From positions 4,418 through 68,417 of the forward strand of contig QNGE01001216.1 of NCBI GenBank assembly GCA_008508345.1: 64,000 nt of DNA, written 5' to 3'. This document shows, piece after piece, positions 11,396 to 23,369 of this stretch. Below the pieces are notes generated by a model. That model ran no database searches. It was given only the letters and a program-made list of their open reading frames with translations, and was not told the DNA's origin. This stretch comes from Paragonimus westermani (Eukaryota; Platyhelminthes; Trematoda; Plagiorchiida; Troglotrematidae). The translations under genes were made by a program, and so were the position numbers. The stretch's first letter is position 1; each line of letters opens with the position of its first letter.

Positions 11396-11724
11396 AAAGT
11401 TGACCTAACGAGATAACCAAGTGATAGCCCGTAGTAACTTTGTCAAACTAGAGTACCCCAGTACCACCTTGTCGGGTATACAATTAAAGTCCGATTTTTT
11501 GGTAATCACATGAGTGCGCCTATTTTTGGGTCTTCATTTGACAAGCACCAGGTTGGCATTTCCTGCCACTGTTTTTCTGAGCTCAACAGAAATCTGGGAC
11601 CGTGTAACCAAAGATTCATCTCCTTGCTCAAGGCCTGTGACATTCCCCCGGCCGCCACGTCGACCGGATTTGATTCCGAAGGCACACGCATCCACTGTGA
11701 GACAGAAGTAAGGTCGTGTATGAG

Positions 11725-12453
11725 TCATACACAATTGGCAACGAAAGTTGCGAAACGCGATGAAGTGTTCTGTAGGTATTGCAGCACCATTGTAGGATCT
11801 GTCCACAGTACATCGCTGCGTATTGGAATCCTGAACTCACGAATAAGGGAATAACACAGCTCGGACGAGGGAACGGCTGCCGTGGGCTCCAACCCTGGTA
11901 TCATAACCGCCCTTTTTGGGGTCAACCTACATCTTTCCATCAAAAAGCCGCACCGAATAATATAACCTGAGGCAACCACACTTAGACAGCCCATCGCCCC
12001 GTAATCAACTTCCGACGCATCACAGAACATGTGCAGTTCGACAAGTTTGGCCAAAGAAAGTCCTTGCACAATGCATCTGGGCAATGCCACGCTGTCTATG
12101 GATTTGAAATCATTCAGGCAACCCTCCCAACGCAACCCATCATGCTCCTTTATATCAGAGTCCCAACCGATACCTTGTTGACAAAGGTCTTGAAGTAACC
12201 TGCGGGCCGGCAATAACATTGGGGCCACTATCCTCAGGGGATCATACAACGAAGCCACACAACTTAAAATTCCACTGTTCGTGTAGCCGGTGTGTGGAAG
12301 GTTGAATTGGAACCGGAGGCAGTCGCCCGCCACTTTCCACCTCACGCCTAGAGCACGCTGATATTCACAAGTGTGGAGTTCTATATTCCGTGAGTAAATA
12401 AGTTTAACTTCGTTGGGTAAATGATCAAGGGCTCCATCACAGTTAGAAACCAA
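11725..12453 (-). pseudogene. Pao/BEL RT thumb and RNase H region
   Basis: A 242-codon frame follows the RT palm. It contains the Pao connection segment with YDPLRIVAPMLLPAR, which joins RT to RNase H, followed by a cysteine- and aspartate-containing segment (ELHMFCDASEVDYGAMG) matching the RNase H amino end, where CDAS carries the first catalytic Asp. Frames change at both ends. The product is part of the same broken pol polyprotein. Confidence 0.75.
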
Positions 12454-13289
12454 TTGGTGAGTTTGAACCCACGTAGCCGCAGCATCGCTAGAAATTCATC
12501 AACCACAGTCCTGGCCTCATACAGTGAGTCGCTTGACATTAGGCAGTTGTCGACGTAGAAGTTCTCCCACACTACGATTGCAGTCTTCGGTAGGAATTTG
12601 TGCTGATTGAACATAGCTGTTCTTTGTAGTGCGAAACTAGCACAGAATGGCGACATTCAGCTCGTAAGTATCTGGTGGTCCTTTGAAGGATTCAGAACCC
12701 CACCAAAGAAAACTTAGTGCACTTCGGTCACGACAAGGAACTCTCACTTGCAGGAACATCTTTTCAATATCAGCGGATGCTGCCACCGAGTATTTGCGAA
12801 AACGCATATGCACACTCAACAAACCCTTATTCAGGTTCCGGACCTTGGAGTAAGATTTAGTTGAGAGACACACCGCGGTGTTCAGCGGCACTGTCGAAAA
12901 ACTATTCGTATCCTACCCGGCCTATTCTGGTTGAGTACAGGATGGTGTGGTAAGTATCATCTCCGTGCTATAGTCGTAACACCCTCACTTATGTTGCTTT
13001 TTCTGACATGTTCCAGTGTCACGGCCGAGTAATCGGTGCTTAGTTTCGGGTCTCGAATCAACCGTTTGCTCAAAGCAGCAAGTCGTTTCTCAGCTATCTC
13101 CTTATTGTTGAGTAATACCCATCTATCTCGCCTCCACGGCAAACCTTTCTCAAAATGACCATCCCTCAGTTTTACACTGCTCTCAGTCATAATTAACGCT
13201 CTCCTGTCCTCCACAGAAGGCCCTTTGCTCTCCGAAGTGCATCCGTCAGTGTAATCCAACTCAAACATCCTTTGGATCGGGTCATCCAA
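12381..13289 (-). pseudogene. Pao/BEL reverse transcriptase, frameshifted, YVDN active site
   Basis: Three frames cover the RT. The pol amino segment lies at 12,957-13,289. A palm segment at 12,637-12,891 holds SADIEKMFLQVRVP (motif A Asp) and FLWWGSESF. The catalytic loop at 12,381-12,656 reads NFYVDNCLMS. The family motif is YVDD, so the second catalytic Asp is replaced by Asn here, which together with the frameshifts indicates inactivity. A degenerate RPGRIRIVF segment near 12,920 is the remnant of the conserved fingers motif. Confidence 0.85.
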
Positions 13290-13415
13290 CGATACCGGAC
13301 GTACTCCAATGAGGTTTACACAGTGTTCATTCCGGCCTTCGGTGCGACATGGACCCTGGAGTCTTCAGCCGAATATCGTCTTACTCGCATAAGGCTCATT
13401 GATACTGCCCAGTCT

Positions 13416-13852
13416 CTACTCCAGCACCCAGTGTGCTTCGGGTATATCGCATCCTATCAAAATCCCCGCGCCGGTTCCAGTCAAACTCTTGAAGGAAACA
13501 CCATCCGGGTGAGTCCAACTATCCATTGCTGACCGCTGGACAGCGTCAGCCTGAGTCAGCGTTAGCTGTTTCACTGTATAAACCGAATCAGCTGTGATGG
13601 AATGTTCCTGATCCAACGAATGCAACTCAATCGATACCTTATTGCACGATGTTGCAGAAGTTCCGTGTAGAGTACGGAACATCATCTGCAGGGCTGTCCC
13701 TGCAAACCAATTGTCCTTGCAATTGATTCACCGATCAACGTAGTGTCAGACCCGTTATCCAGAAAGGCATACGTTGTCACTGACGCTTTTGCGTAGACCA
13801 GCCTGATCGGGACAAATCCTAGACATACGCCGTTTACATTGGAAGTAGCACA
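13416..13852 (-). pseudogene. Pao/BEL aspartic protease region
   Basis: Near 13,740-13,785 the minus strand encodes TTYAFLDNGSDTTL, the retropepsin-like active-site motif of Pao elements with its Asp retained. About 90 codons further on, the frame 13,416-13,685 ends in GCDIPEAHWVLE, the conserved block at the protease-pol boundary also found in the second Pao copy (GCDVPEAHWVMD near 51,090). The motif and the downstream block are in different frames. Confidence 0.8.
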
Positions 13853-15367
13853 TCACAAGGATGACTTTGTCGTTTCCTCTTTACCTAGTTCGGGCTTATC
13901 CTCGTGGACCAACGTATGGTGGCGTCGACCACAACCCGATAACGCACATCGTATCTGTACTCTACAAGACTTGGCCACATGGTTCGTTTTTAGGCAAACA
14001 AAACGGCGTACGGTGTTCTTCAGCATTACCTTGCGTTGCTCCAAAGACTGATCGCTGAACCAACCGAGATCGGATATATCGTGATTGCCCTTACAAACAG
14101 GACACTTCAATTTCACCTTCTCATAAGGCACACCTACTTCGACGTTGCATTTCGAGTATCTGGCTCAAGAATGTCCAGAGGATGAGTTGCTCCTCCTGCT
14201 TTCTGAGCGAGCAGCAAACTGACCATACTGACTAGCGCTGACTGCCACTCATTTATCCACAAAACGTAACAAATCGTTAAAATTAGGTTCCCTTCCGCAC
14301 TCAGGTATACCCTCGACAAATTCTGCCCATCTTTCCTGCAGATGGTGAGGCAATTGCTCAAACGCTTTGATGAAGTTTGTTGTGCAGTTTAGCTCTGCAC
14401 CGTAATCTAGCTGCATTAACATTGCCTGACAGCATTTCATTTGGCTGGCTGGTCCACCAAAGCCATCAACGTCGCAAGCGACTAACCAAGGACCCATGAA
14501 AACCTCCTTACCAACCGCCTGCATATCATGTCGGCGGCCAAACTGCTGGTGCGAAATCCTCATAGCCTCTGTAAAACCCACCTCCTTTGGCAATAACGCA
14601 CAGTGCCTAATTGTCTCTTTCGCTCTACCACGACAATAATGCAACAAGTACGAAAGCTTTGATCCTCCGTCAACCAACTTGTCTATCACGTTACCTTTAA
14701 AAGTTCTGAGAAAGGAAAAGTAGTTCTTCGGGGACCCATCGGAACTATCCACTTCAATTATCGGAAGACCAGCTCCAAGAACCAAAGGTCTGAGAGCTCG
14801 CTCTGACGACTCGAAAGGGTCTAAACAAAAAGGGTTTGTTTTGGAGGCCCTCGATTGACCAGGGTGGCATGGTGTACTAAAGTTAGTACCGGCTGTCAGG
14901 ACGGGCTCAGATTTCGCGGCCTCACCCTGTCTTTTATGGAGTTCGAGCAGTCTACGTCTTAGTTCCAGCTGCACTGCCTTCAAGACCGGCTCCTTCTCTA
15001 ACAGGTCATCAGAAACTTCGTTAGAAACATCCATCAGAGCACGATCAAGCGAAACGGGCAAAACATCACTGGATTTGGACACACTCTCTAACTTCTCCGG
15101 TGGGGCTAACGCCGTCCCTATCGCTATCTATGGGCCGGATACCTGCGTTGTTCTATGGGCCCCAAACAAACAACAATCATGCTCAGCAGCACTCGGTTCA
15201 TGTGGGACCTTATCCTTAAGAAGTTTTTCACAAATACTTAAAACATTTGGCATGAAAGGATCGTCCGTAAACTTCAAAGAAACAGGATTAACAGAAAGGG
15301 GGTCATTACCGTAGTTATGGGGATACAAATGATTCTCGTCCAACATGGGGAATGGTTCATGGGACAT
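13853..15367 (-). pseudogene. Pao/BEL gag, frameshifted
   Basis: The likely original start is the ATG complementary to 15,365-15,367. A 277-codon frame at 14,249-15,082 carries the central gag domain (SPKNYFSFLRTFKGNV, then HYCRGRAKETI). The carboxy part at 13,853-14,131 has the Pao zinc-binding array (CPVCKGNHD, FVCLKTNHVAKSCR, CGRRHHTLVH). The frames are interrupted near 14,130-14,250 and 15,080-15,130. The open frame also continues upstream of the ATG into SINE-derived sequence at 15,451-15,532, which is not ancestral gag. Confidence 0.8.
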
Positions 15368-15450
15368 TGTAGCAGCCTCGATTGGTAAAGAAGTGTTTGA
15401 TCGTCCGGTGGCAAAACGCTGGCCTCGGATGGCAGAATCAGCTTCGATAA

Positions 15451-15835
15451 GGCCATGAGTATAGATGAGTAGTCGGGGATTCGGTTTATTTTGTAGTTGA
15501 CCATCACTCACATTTGATCGCAGCCTTCGCATTCACATAGACTTTCCAGCCTGCCTCTAGAAAAAAAGCACTAAACCCGAGTTTCGCTCTCATTAGAGCT
15601 CAACAGTGGTGCAAATCATTGCCACGGCCGGGATTTGGACTCTGGCCATACCAATCATCAGGAAACTGTGTTATCCACTGCGCCATTGACCCCAAATTGG
15701 ACACCACCGAATTATCAAATCTGAACGCTCAACACTCTTGCTTGTGAACAATGATCAGGTTGCCCGATCGTCTCAAGAGGAGACACAGTAAATGTCCTGA
15801 AAACTCCAATCGATAACCCCGCAACTGCTGCAATC
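15451..15835 (-). repeat. SINE-like repeat copy, inverted
   Basis: Read on the minus strand this is one copy of the 430-bp unit tandemly repeated next door. Its tRNA-like segment lies at about 15,625-15,700 and has an A-box-like TGGCGCAGTGGATAACACAG and a B-box-like GAGTCCAAATCCC. It abuts the Pao gag amino end and its tail is read in frame with it. The neighbouring copies face the other way, so the cluster is an inverted array. Confidence 0.75.
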
Positions 15836-15840
15836 AACTG

Positions 15841-16269
15841 TGAGGGATGGTCAACTTGAAAATAAACCAAATCCCCGACTACTCATCAAATCTGAAATAT
15901 CGTCCTGCGGGTTTAATGAGTTCAGTGATCTCGACCTGTCTCGGAAGTCCTAATCGCGGGGTTATCGATTGAAGTTAACAGGCAGTAACTGTGTCTCCTC
16001 TCGAGACGATCGGGCAACCTGATCATTGCTCACAAGCGAGAGGGGTTGAGCGTTCAGATTTGATAATTCGGTGGTGTCCAATTTGGGGTCAATTGCGCAG
16101 TGGTTAACGCAGTTTCCTGATGTTTGGAATGGCCAGAGTTCAAATCCCAGCCGTGGCAAGGATATGCACCACTGACGAGCTCTAATGAGAGCGAAACTCG
16201 AGTCTAGTGCTTCTTTTCGAAAGAGGCTGGCTGGAAAGTCTATCTGAATGCGAACGCTGCGATCAAATG
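15841..16269 (+). repeat. SINE-like tandem unit 1
   Basis: This 429-bp unit starts at TGAGGGATGGTCAAC and repeats directly at 16,270. At about 16,090-16,165 it carries a tRNA-like head with A box TTGCGCAGTGGTTAACGCAG and B box GAGTTCAAATCCC, as in RNA polymerase III promoters of tRNA-derived SINEs. The body downstream includes a block GAGCTCTAATGAGAGCGAAA shared by all copies. Confidence 0.8.
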
Positions 16270-16735
16270 TGAGTGATGGTCAACTTGAAAATAAACCAAA
16301 TCCCCGACTACTCATCAGTAATCTAAAATATCGCCTTGCAGGTTTAATGAGTTCTGTGATCTCGACCTGTCTCGGAAGTCCTAATCGCGGGGTTATCGAT
16401 TGGAGTTAACAGGCAGTAACTGTGTCTCCTCTCGAGACGATCGGGCAACCTGATCATTGCTCACAAGCGAGAGTGGTTGAGCGTTCAGATTTGATGATTC
16501 GGTCGTGCCTAATGTGAGGTCAATGGCGCAGTGGTTAACACGGTTGCCTCATGATTGGAATGTCCGGAGTTCAAATCCCGGCCGTGGCAAGGATATGCAC
16601 CACTGACGAGCTCTAATGAGAGCGAAACTCGGGTTTAGTGCTTCCTCTCGAAGGAGGCAGGCTGGAATGTCTATGTGATTGCGAAGGCTGCGATCAAATG
16701 TGCGTGATGGTCAACTAGAAAACGCCATGATTGTT
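16270..16735 (+). repeat. SINE-like tandem unit 2 and start of unit 3
   Basis: This is the second full unit, with the tRNA-like segment at about 16,515-16,590 (A box ATGGCGCAGTGGTTAACACG, B box GAGTTCAAATCCC). A third unit begins at about 16,701 and breaks off within 35 bases at Pao-related sequence. The period is 429-431 bases. Units differ by a few percent. Confidence 0.8.
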
Positions 16736-16872
16736 GGGACAGGTGGCACTTCCCAAATTGTCCACCTTCGTCACTCTTGCAGGATGCCGGAATTCTATTA
16801 CTGGCAGCGTTCCAATTCGTCTTGTTACAGTGCCAGAGTCCACGGCAAAATATTAAGGAATTCGAGTACTAT

Positions 16873-17457
16873 TGAATCGTTCGCTAACGATTCAAGTTCA
16901 CACTGAGTTACGCGTATTCTGTTGGTCCAGTTAATGCTTCCCAATATTCAGAGACGAAAATTATCTATCCTCGGAATGGTTAACGAGAAGGCGCTCGTAA
17001 TAACCGTACTTACTACGGTACTAATAGAATGGATGTACAAGAAAATTCTCTCACCTCGAATGTGAAAATACTCCGAAATCAAAGAAGGTGCTCGTACAAC
17101 AAATCGACAACCGGGCACCGAGCAACGATTGTGGGCGATAAAACGGATTGAACTCGCTCGAACGAATGGTCATTGTTTGGGCTAGAGCGAAACAATTTTT
17201 CTTGCATCGAGACACGGTTGGAATAATAAGTTACTCAAGGAAAAGTACCGAAGAAAAAATGTCTAATTTCGGCAGTTAGAATTTTACAGGGCTCGGACTA
17301 AGTAGAGGTGAGGGAAACGGTCAAAGCAGGTGGTGTAAGAACAAGGGTGAGTAAAGTATTTCATTTGAGGAAGGGAGCAAAGCGTAGGGCCACCTTTCAA
17401 CATTAAGCAAACCTCGGCAATATCAAAATACTTCAAGAAAACTTGGCAAAATTAACA
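16873..17457 (-). repeat. Candidate 5' LTR of Pao/BEL element
   Basis: It starts with the same TGAATCG...CGATTCA palindrome as 9,743 and ends ATTAACA, paralleling ATCAACA in the left copy. It lies upstream of gag on the minus strand, as a 5' LTR should. It is about 585 bases long, against 170 for the left copy. The flanks show no obvious duplication and no primer-binding site was recognised. Confidence 0.5.
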
Positions 17458-19880
17458 ATGTTCTCTAACTTTTCAACTTTGCACCATTTTTGCCCCATTT
17501 TTGTGAAACGTGAAGAAATCGGAAGCATGTTCCTGAGCGATGTAGTCGTGCAAGTTGGCATGCACCCGTTTACAAGAGACGATGTACCAAAAATCTGAAT
17601 CTCACATCTCCGTTTCTCCGATAGCACTTCCATATCGATCCACGGGTATCGCTCTTTGGCCCTCAACTTTGACCGCAGGAGGACATTTTTCTGAGAGGTT
17701 ACGGTCGCTGCAGTACCTTTGCTATAATCGGCATCGATTTTCCGCATTATTTGGACCCTCTGGTTGATGGAGGACACCGTATGTTAACCGATACAAAAAC
17801 TAGGTTAAACATACTCGGCAAGTACGCAGCGGTTGCGGCAATAAAACCCATATATGCCCAGCTCACAGGCAGTTAGTGGATCTCCTTACATCGCGAATCG
17901 ACCAACATTCTTTTCATTTACTTCTAATGACACGCACTATAGCCGCCCGTCGCCTCAACAAGTCGTGGCTGATTGGTTCCTGACAAATTGGAACTCACCA
18001 AAGAACTCGAGCACGTGGTCAACCTCGGAAAGATGCGTCATCCCGACAGTCCGTGGACCTCACTGTTTCATTTGGTTCCTAGGACGTTAGATAGCCGGCG
18101 CTCCTACAACGATTTTTTTCAGATTCGACAAAGCAACCGTAATAGATAAACATCCAACCTCGCACGCACAAGATTCCACTACTCGCTTGCATGGAAAACC
18201 CACCTTCAGCAAGGCAGGTTTGATAGGCGCTTGTCACCAGATTCTGGCAGCCAAAGTCACTATTTTCGTGAGTATGTGTGGTGGTGTATCTGTCGCATGG
18301 CTGAAGTAGTGTTGCGCACGTTTACCTCTTATTCTTGTCACCCATTCCACTTTCTCTCTGAACTCGTCTGTCACTTATGGACATAATCCACATTTACCAA
18401 CCCACATGAGGTATTACTATCTCTCTTGCGTACGTGTGCCCAATCTTTTGGTTGGAATCAAATCATGAACGAACTGGTAGTCCTCATCATGTATCCTCCA
18501 ACGAAAGGTCTTTGCATGTCCATACCGGATGATTTTGCCTGCATTAAATTCACCAGGTGAAAGGAAACACTCCTGCATCTGACCACTAGACTTCCATCAG
18601 TAACGAGTAAGGCGTGACTAATCTCTCCGAAATATCTTGAAGCAGAACTCAATAACACATTCGTTTCACTTACCCGCAAACATACCATCGATCGGGCTGG
18701 TCATGCTCCATGTTCACTGACGATGCTAAGATTGTCAGCAATCCGAGTCACTCGGACCTTCAGGAGGGTTTGCTCGAAGTGGTCGGAATATCAGGACTTC
18801 GCACCAAACCTTGGCAAATACTTCCACTCGATTACCTGTGAGAAATCAGAAGCCCCACGTTATCCTACGGAGGCTAGCAGAAGTGTGGATTGGCCAGTCG
18901 GATAAATTCAGAGCTCGGCAGCTATCTCTCTACCGACCTAAAGCCAGTAGCCGAATGTACTTTTACTGCAAATAGGCTAGCGCGGCCCTGCTTCAACTCG
19001 AAAATGCAATCCATTCCAGGAATCCCGTTGTGTTCATATCACTTCATGATGTTATTACGACCCCCAGAGAGAGAGAAAAGGACGAACACAATGAACGCGA
19101 GCAGTGCCTCGATCACGAACGGAACGCAACGATATAGCAAAACGACACGGATTATCACAACGCAAGCAACCAAACCCAACTGTAGAGTTTCTTACCTTTT
19201 GCCTTTCATGTTACGCACTGTTCTGCACACCTGTTTTGTTCATTGTACATATTATCTACTTGTCTATTGTTCGAATCAATACACATTTCATCCTCGCGCG
19301 CTTCGCCTTCTGCTTGCACGCGGTCGTGGTTATCCTGGGCTAACCGTGGCAACGTTCATTTAACTCACTGGAGGAACAAAATCCGTTGTCACGAAGGGGA
19401 GAATCTTCTTGCAATACGCGGCAGACTTAGTGTAGTGGAATCTATTGCGAGTCTTATTGTGAGTCCTTGTATTTGCTTTGAACTGATGTTCCCCCAACTC
19501 TCTGTTCCACTACACAACTCTCGCAATTTAGAACCCTCACTCTCGAACGAGCTTTATTTTCTGCCTGGTCCGAAGGCAAATCAGTTGTTGGCAGCGACTT
19601 TGTTGATGGATTTCCGGCGGCCTTGGTCCTAGGCCACTCAATGGACCAATCAGAAATCAAGCGCGGAACTCAAATTATCGGGAATAATGGCGGGCATTCA
19701 AATTCTCAATAAAGGAACGTTCATTTCCGTCTTTGAAATATAGCGATGTGTTACGAAGAATTATTTTTCTTAACAAGTGTCCGTTAGAAAGTATCTGTAA
19801 TATCATGTTCATGCTCGAGATCCACAACTCAAAGAAGACATAAGGTATCTGGAGAATGTCCACTTGTTAGCCACCAGGAA
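17458..19880. other. No gene recognised
   Basis: Several open frames exist (minus 17,433-17,777, 114 codons; plus 18,890-19,363, 157 codons), but none shows a domain, splice structure or repeat match. The stretch is probably old transposon debris. Confidence 0.4.
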
Positions 19881-20240
19881 GGATGGTGGCATTAAAGGCA
19901 TGGAGTGCGTGGCCGGGTTGAAAAAATTGTCTTTTTTCTCTCGAAATTCGGCGCCTTAGTTAGGATTCAGTTGAGGCCTACTAAGTTCGGTATTGTATCG
20001 CAGACGTTTGACAAATGACTCACCTAAGCGGTCACGCGTTTTCACTGTCTACAAGAGCGGAGCTTTTCACCGAGAAGGTAATTGGTTCGTGGAACAAGTT
20101 ACCTGAGTCTGTCCTCCAGGCTACCTCAGTCGGTTTGTTCATAGGAATACTGGACCAGGAATGAGAACGTTTGTTCCCTGGATGATGTAATTGTATTATT
20201 GTCTGTTTGAATTTTATTAGAATTGGAGTTTGCCGTCTGT
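19880..20240 (+). pseudogene. 3' end of a CR1/Jockey-type LINE
   Basis: Around 20,070-20,165 one frame reads FFTEKVIGSWNKLPESV and then ends in a stop. This is the carboxy tail pattern (F-x-x-R-V-x-x-x-W-N-x-L-P) of CR1/Jockey reverse transcriptase proteins. The preceding 150 bases carry related but frame-broken sequence. Following bases are presumably 3' UTR. Confidence 0.65.
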
Positions 20241-20864
20241 CTGGAGGGGTATTTTCGTGAGTAATTTGTGTGACGTTTGTGAACGAGCATGTGTTCCTTT
20301 GAAAGGCAACAAATTAACGGTTTGTGTGCTTGTATGCCTACATGTAAGCATACCTGTTTAATACGGGTTGGCTAGTAGTGTGCGTCGTCAGATACGAACA
20401 TTACTCTAGCCACGGTTGCTAGGACTGGTTCAGACTTAATTGGAAACAAATCACTTCGTCAGTGTCAGTTGTGAGTGGGCTTCACGTAGACGTCAACGCC
20501 ATTCTTCCTCTTTATTCCCAACGTTTATACTCCTCTACTGTTTCCGCCACGTTGGGAGTGCTTTCTCATCTACTTATCTATCTCACTTTCTGCAGCTGTC
20601 TTCCTAGGATTAATCCCACACAATGTAGAGAACTGGAACGTTTCTATGTCCATAACCGCTCTATTCTCCACAATAATTAAACCAGAACCAACTAACTTCT
20701 ACCGGTGTAACGCAACGTGCTGTCTACGCCACCCCACCCCTAGAAAAGCAATAACTGTCCAAGTTGTGGCGATGACGAAGTGATATTCCCTGGTTTTCTC
20801 TAGAATAGCCACTGCGTTCTCCTTCTTGGGATCCAAGTCAGTGGTCGTAACAGGTGAACGCATT

Positions 20865-21019
20865 GGTTATTATAAGAGTGAGCGTGTGTACCCATGTCAG
20901 CCCATTTCATTCCTCTTAGATATCTCGAGAGTGGAATCACTCTCATCCAATCCCTGCAGCTCGAGATACCTGAGAAGAATAAAATGGGCTGACATGGGTA
21001 CACACGCTCACTTATAACA
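20865..21019. repeat. Foldback hairpin, MITE-like
   Basis: The arms at 20,865-20,929 and 20,960-21,019 are inverted copies sharing TGAGCGTGTGTACCCATGTC and more, with about 10 mismatches or small gaps over 60 bases, around a 30-base loop. The outer ends read TTATAAG and CTTATAA. The loop edge also holds a small GAGAGTG...CACTCTC hairpin. The size and the terminal TTATAA suggest a miniature inverted-repeat element, but no transposase-bearing relative is in the window. Confidence 0.8.
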
Positions 21020-22125
21020 ACAGCGGCAAAATACTAATAAAAAGTAGCCAGTACAAACAGTTAGTTTTTCTTCCGGGACTATATCTTTTCCGTGGAAGGT
21101 TGCTGCTGACAGACAAAAGGACCGTCTCATTTCTTTATCACCCCTTTTTATTTATTTATCTGCTTCCACACTCTTTCCGTCCATCAAAATATTCGCGGTT
21201 TTCTCGAGTGACGTTAAGTTTCTCAAGGCTATATGTATTGTAACAAGGAGACTATGCCACTACTTCTGGTCTGTCAACACTGAACTCAGCAGGTACATGT
21301 TTTACAACGAACGCGAACAAGATACTAGGAGCTCCTGTCTCATTTTTATTTACTAGACAGTTACATTGAGCACGAGCCATGGCTCGTACCCAGTGTAATG
21401 CATTAGGAGCAGAATAGTAGACCAGCGACCCCATGCATTCGAACCTGTACGAATTCAGGTGTGCAACGCGTCTGCCTGTTGGCTTGCAGAGTGCTAACGA
21501 TTTGTGCAGTAGTGCTTACAGGTGGACGTTTATCTTCAGCTCGCAAGCTGAAGCGTTTTCGTATGTTCTCATATACGTCACGAGTATTGGTATCAGTCTT
21601 CTAGCCGTGTGCTCCAACGGGTATCCTTTTATCTACTGTAGCTGAACCACTGGAGAACACCCTACATAGAAATGACGAGACATTAAAATCGAATGGCTCG
21701 GGCTTACAGGTGCAAGAATCTGGACATCTTGGCTGCTGGCCATCACTCATCCTATGCATTGAATCATTTGAAAAGGGCAGTAAAACAGCGAGTGAAAGAT
21801 TTGGTCATTGGAACCGCTAGTTAACTCACGCCGTTCGTCCCATGTGCCCCGGCTGCGATTATTTCACGCCACGCGATTTATCGTCTGAAAGTTGCAATCG
21901 CTAACTCATTTCCAACGGTGTTCATCTCGTTAGATTCGACCACAGTTCGTCGTCCTTTGGATTACTACCGATGCTTCATCACCACATCCGAAAAAGCATT
22001 GCCGTTCTCGGGAAGTTACAAAGCTCGCCCTACGCCTGCTGTGGGGTGTGGAGAGTCTAAGCTATCAAGATCAACTGAGGTCGCTAAACTTATCGCTTGA
22101 ACGAAGAGAATAAGAGAGGATTTTA
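21020..22125. other. No gene recognised
   Basis: Short frames only (for example plus 21,433-21,645 and 21,918-22,100), with no motifs. The last 200 bases may already belong to the RTE relic that becomes recognisable after 22,126. Confidence 0.35.
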
Positions 22126-23065
22126 TTGAAGTGTACAGAATTGCCCTCCGCGCTGCCGAAAGTCCTGAGACAAATTTACTGTCAGATCTCGGACGGAGTT
22201 AGGGCCTATGACAGCGTTTCGCAGACCTTTAACACATCAGGTGGGGTGCGACTATGTTGTCAAACCGCCCTCCTTCCTATTCACCTTTGTAGTAGAGGTT
22301 ATCTTAGAGTGTGCCAAGATAAACTTCGAATATGGTGATGTGGAGTTTCACCTAGGCACTCGGCTTCAAGAAACAGTGTATGCCGGCGATATCACTGTAA
22401 TCTGCGAGGGCTCACAGGAAACTCAAAATATTTAAGGCATATTAAAGCCTTCAGTTCGTCAGTTTGGTATGGCTTTATCACCTCCCAGGTGCAAGTTGCT
22501 GTCGAAAGATTAGCAAAACTCTGCATCTACTCTCATCCTTGATGGTGAGCATTTGGAATTAGTCGACATGTTTATGTACCCTGGGAGCTGCATCAATGCT
22601 GGTGGAATATAGTGAGATCTCAAACCACATAGCAAAGGGTCGGGTGTCGCTTGCTAACCTACGCCATCGGTGGCGTCGGTATAATCTATCTGTATAATGC
22701 CATCCTAAGGGTAGTCCTATTGTACGGTCCCGAAACCTGGTCCATTCGCGCGGGGATGTTTATAGGGTATCCATTTTTGATCAGTCTCCGAAGCGTTAAC
22801 GGCGTGTAGTGGGAACACCGTGTTAACAGTGACGAAGTACGCCGACGTATCTTCGGAACAGGTTTATCGTGTTGACCTCTCACAGTGCATTACTTGGATT
22901 CGGGGTACGAAAGCACACATTTTGAAGTTTGCTTCAATGGGACACTCCCGGCTTCCTGGCTAGAGTCCGAAGGATACCTTCGGTTGAGGGCGCTGCCAGA
23001 TATGGCGAAGAATAGAAGTCAGTGGTGCTCGTGTTGCAAGTATCTGTGTGCGCCAAGGTCTTGTC
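22126..23065 (+). pseudogene. Decayed RTE-clade LINE fragment
   Basis: The plus strand shows RTE motifs in order. About 22,240-22,435 resembles the block from the RT B motif to motif C, with FLFTFVVEVIL and then YAGDITVICEGSQ (the family has YADD, so this site is altered). About 22,560-22,680 has a MYPGSCINAGG thumb motif, and about 22,690-22,860 a VLLYGPETWSIRAGDV segment followed by F-D-x-SLRS. The remaining WLGHV-type tail is eroded. Stops and frameshifts are frequent. Confidence 0.72.
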
Positions 23066-23369
23066 GGCTTTCCTGACATTAGCTTCTGTGTTCGGCAAGC
23101 CGGAAAGATTGTTGGAAACGAATGCTCCTAAGTCCCTCTCAGTAGATAGTGGACTGAATAGTAGTACTAGTAAGATGATAAGTGGTGTTAAACATATGCA
23201 AAATATGCATTATCTTGCACTTATCAACAGCGAAATCAAGGAGATTAATCTGAGACCATGCATGGAATATTTAAACCACTCTGTAGAAAGGCAAAATCCC
23301 CAGATGTTTCCATGTTCCACCAGAACGTGACATCAGCAAATCATCTGAATTTAAGGGTGAGTTACTGAA

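Noticed and set aside
16085..16165. Possible tRNA genes at 16.09 and 16.52 kb
   Set aside because: A and B boxes are present, but the segments do not fold into a full cloverleaf with a recognisable anticodon arm and they are part of a 430-bp repeat. They are SINE heads, not tRNA genes.
18890..19363. 157-codon open frame on the plus strand
   Set aside because: No domain, no splice-consistent neighbours, odd Cys/Arg/Leu composition, and a second frame overlaps it. Treated as chance.
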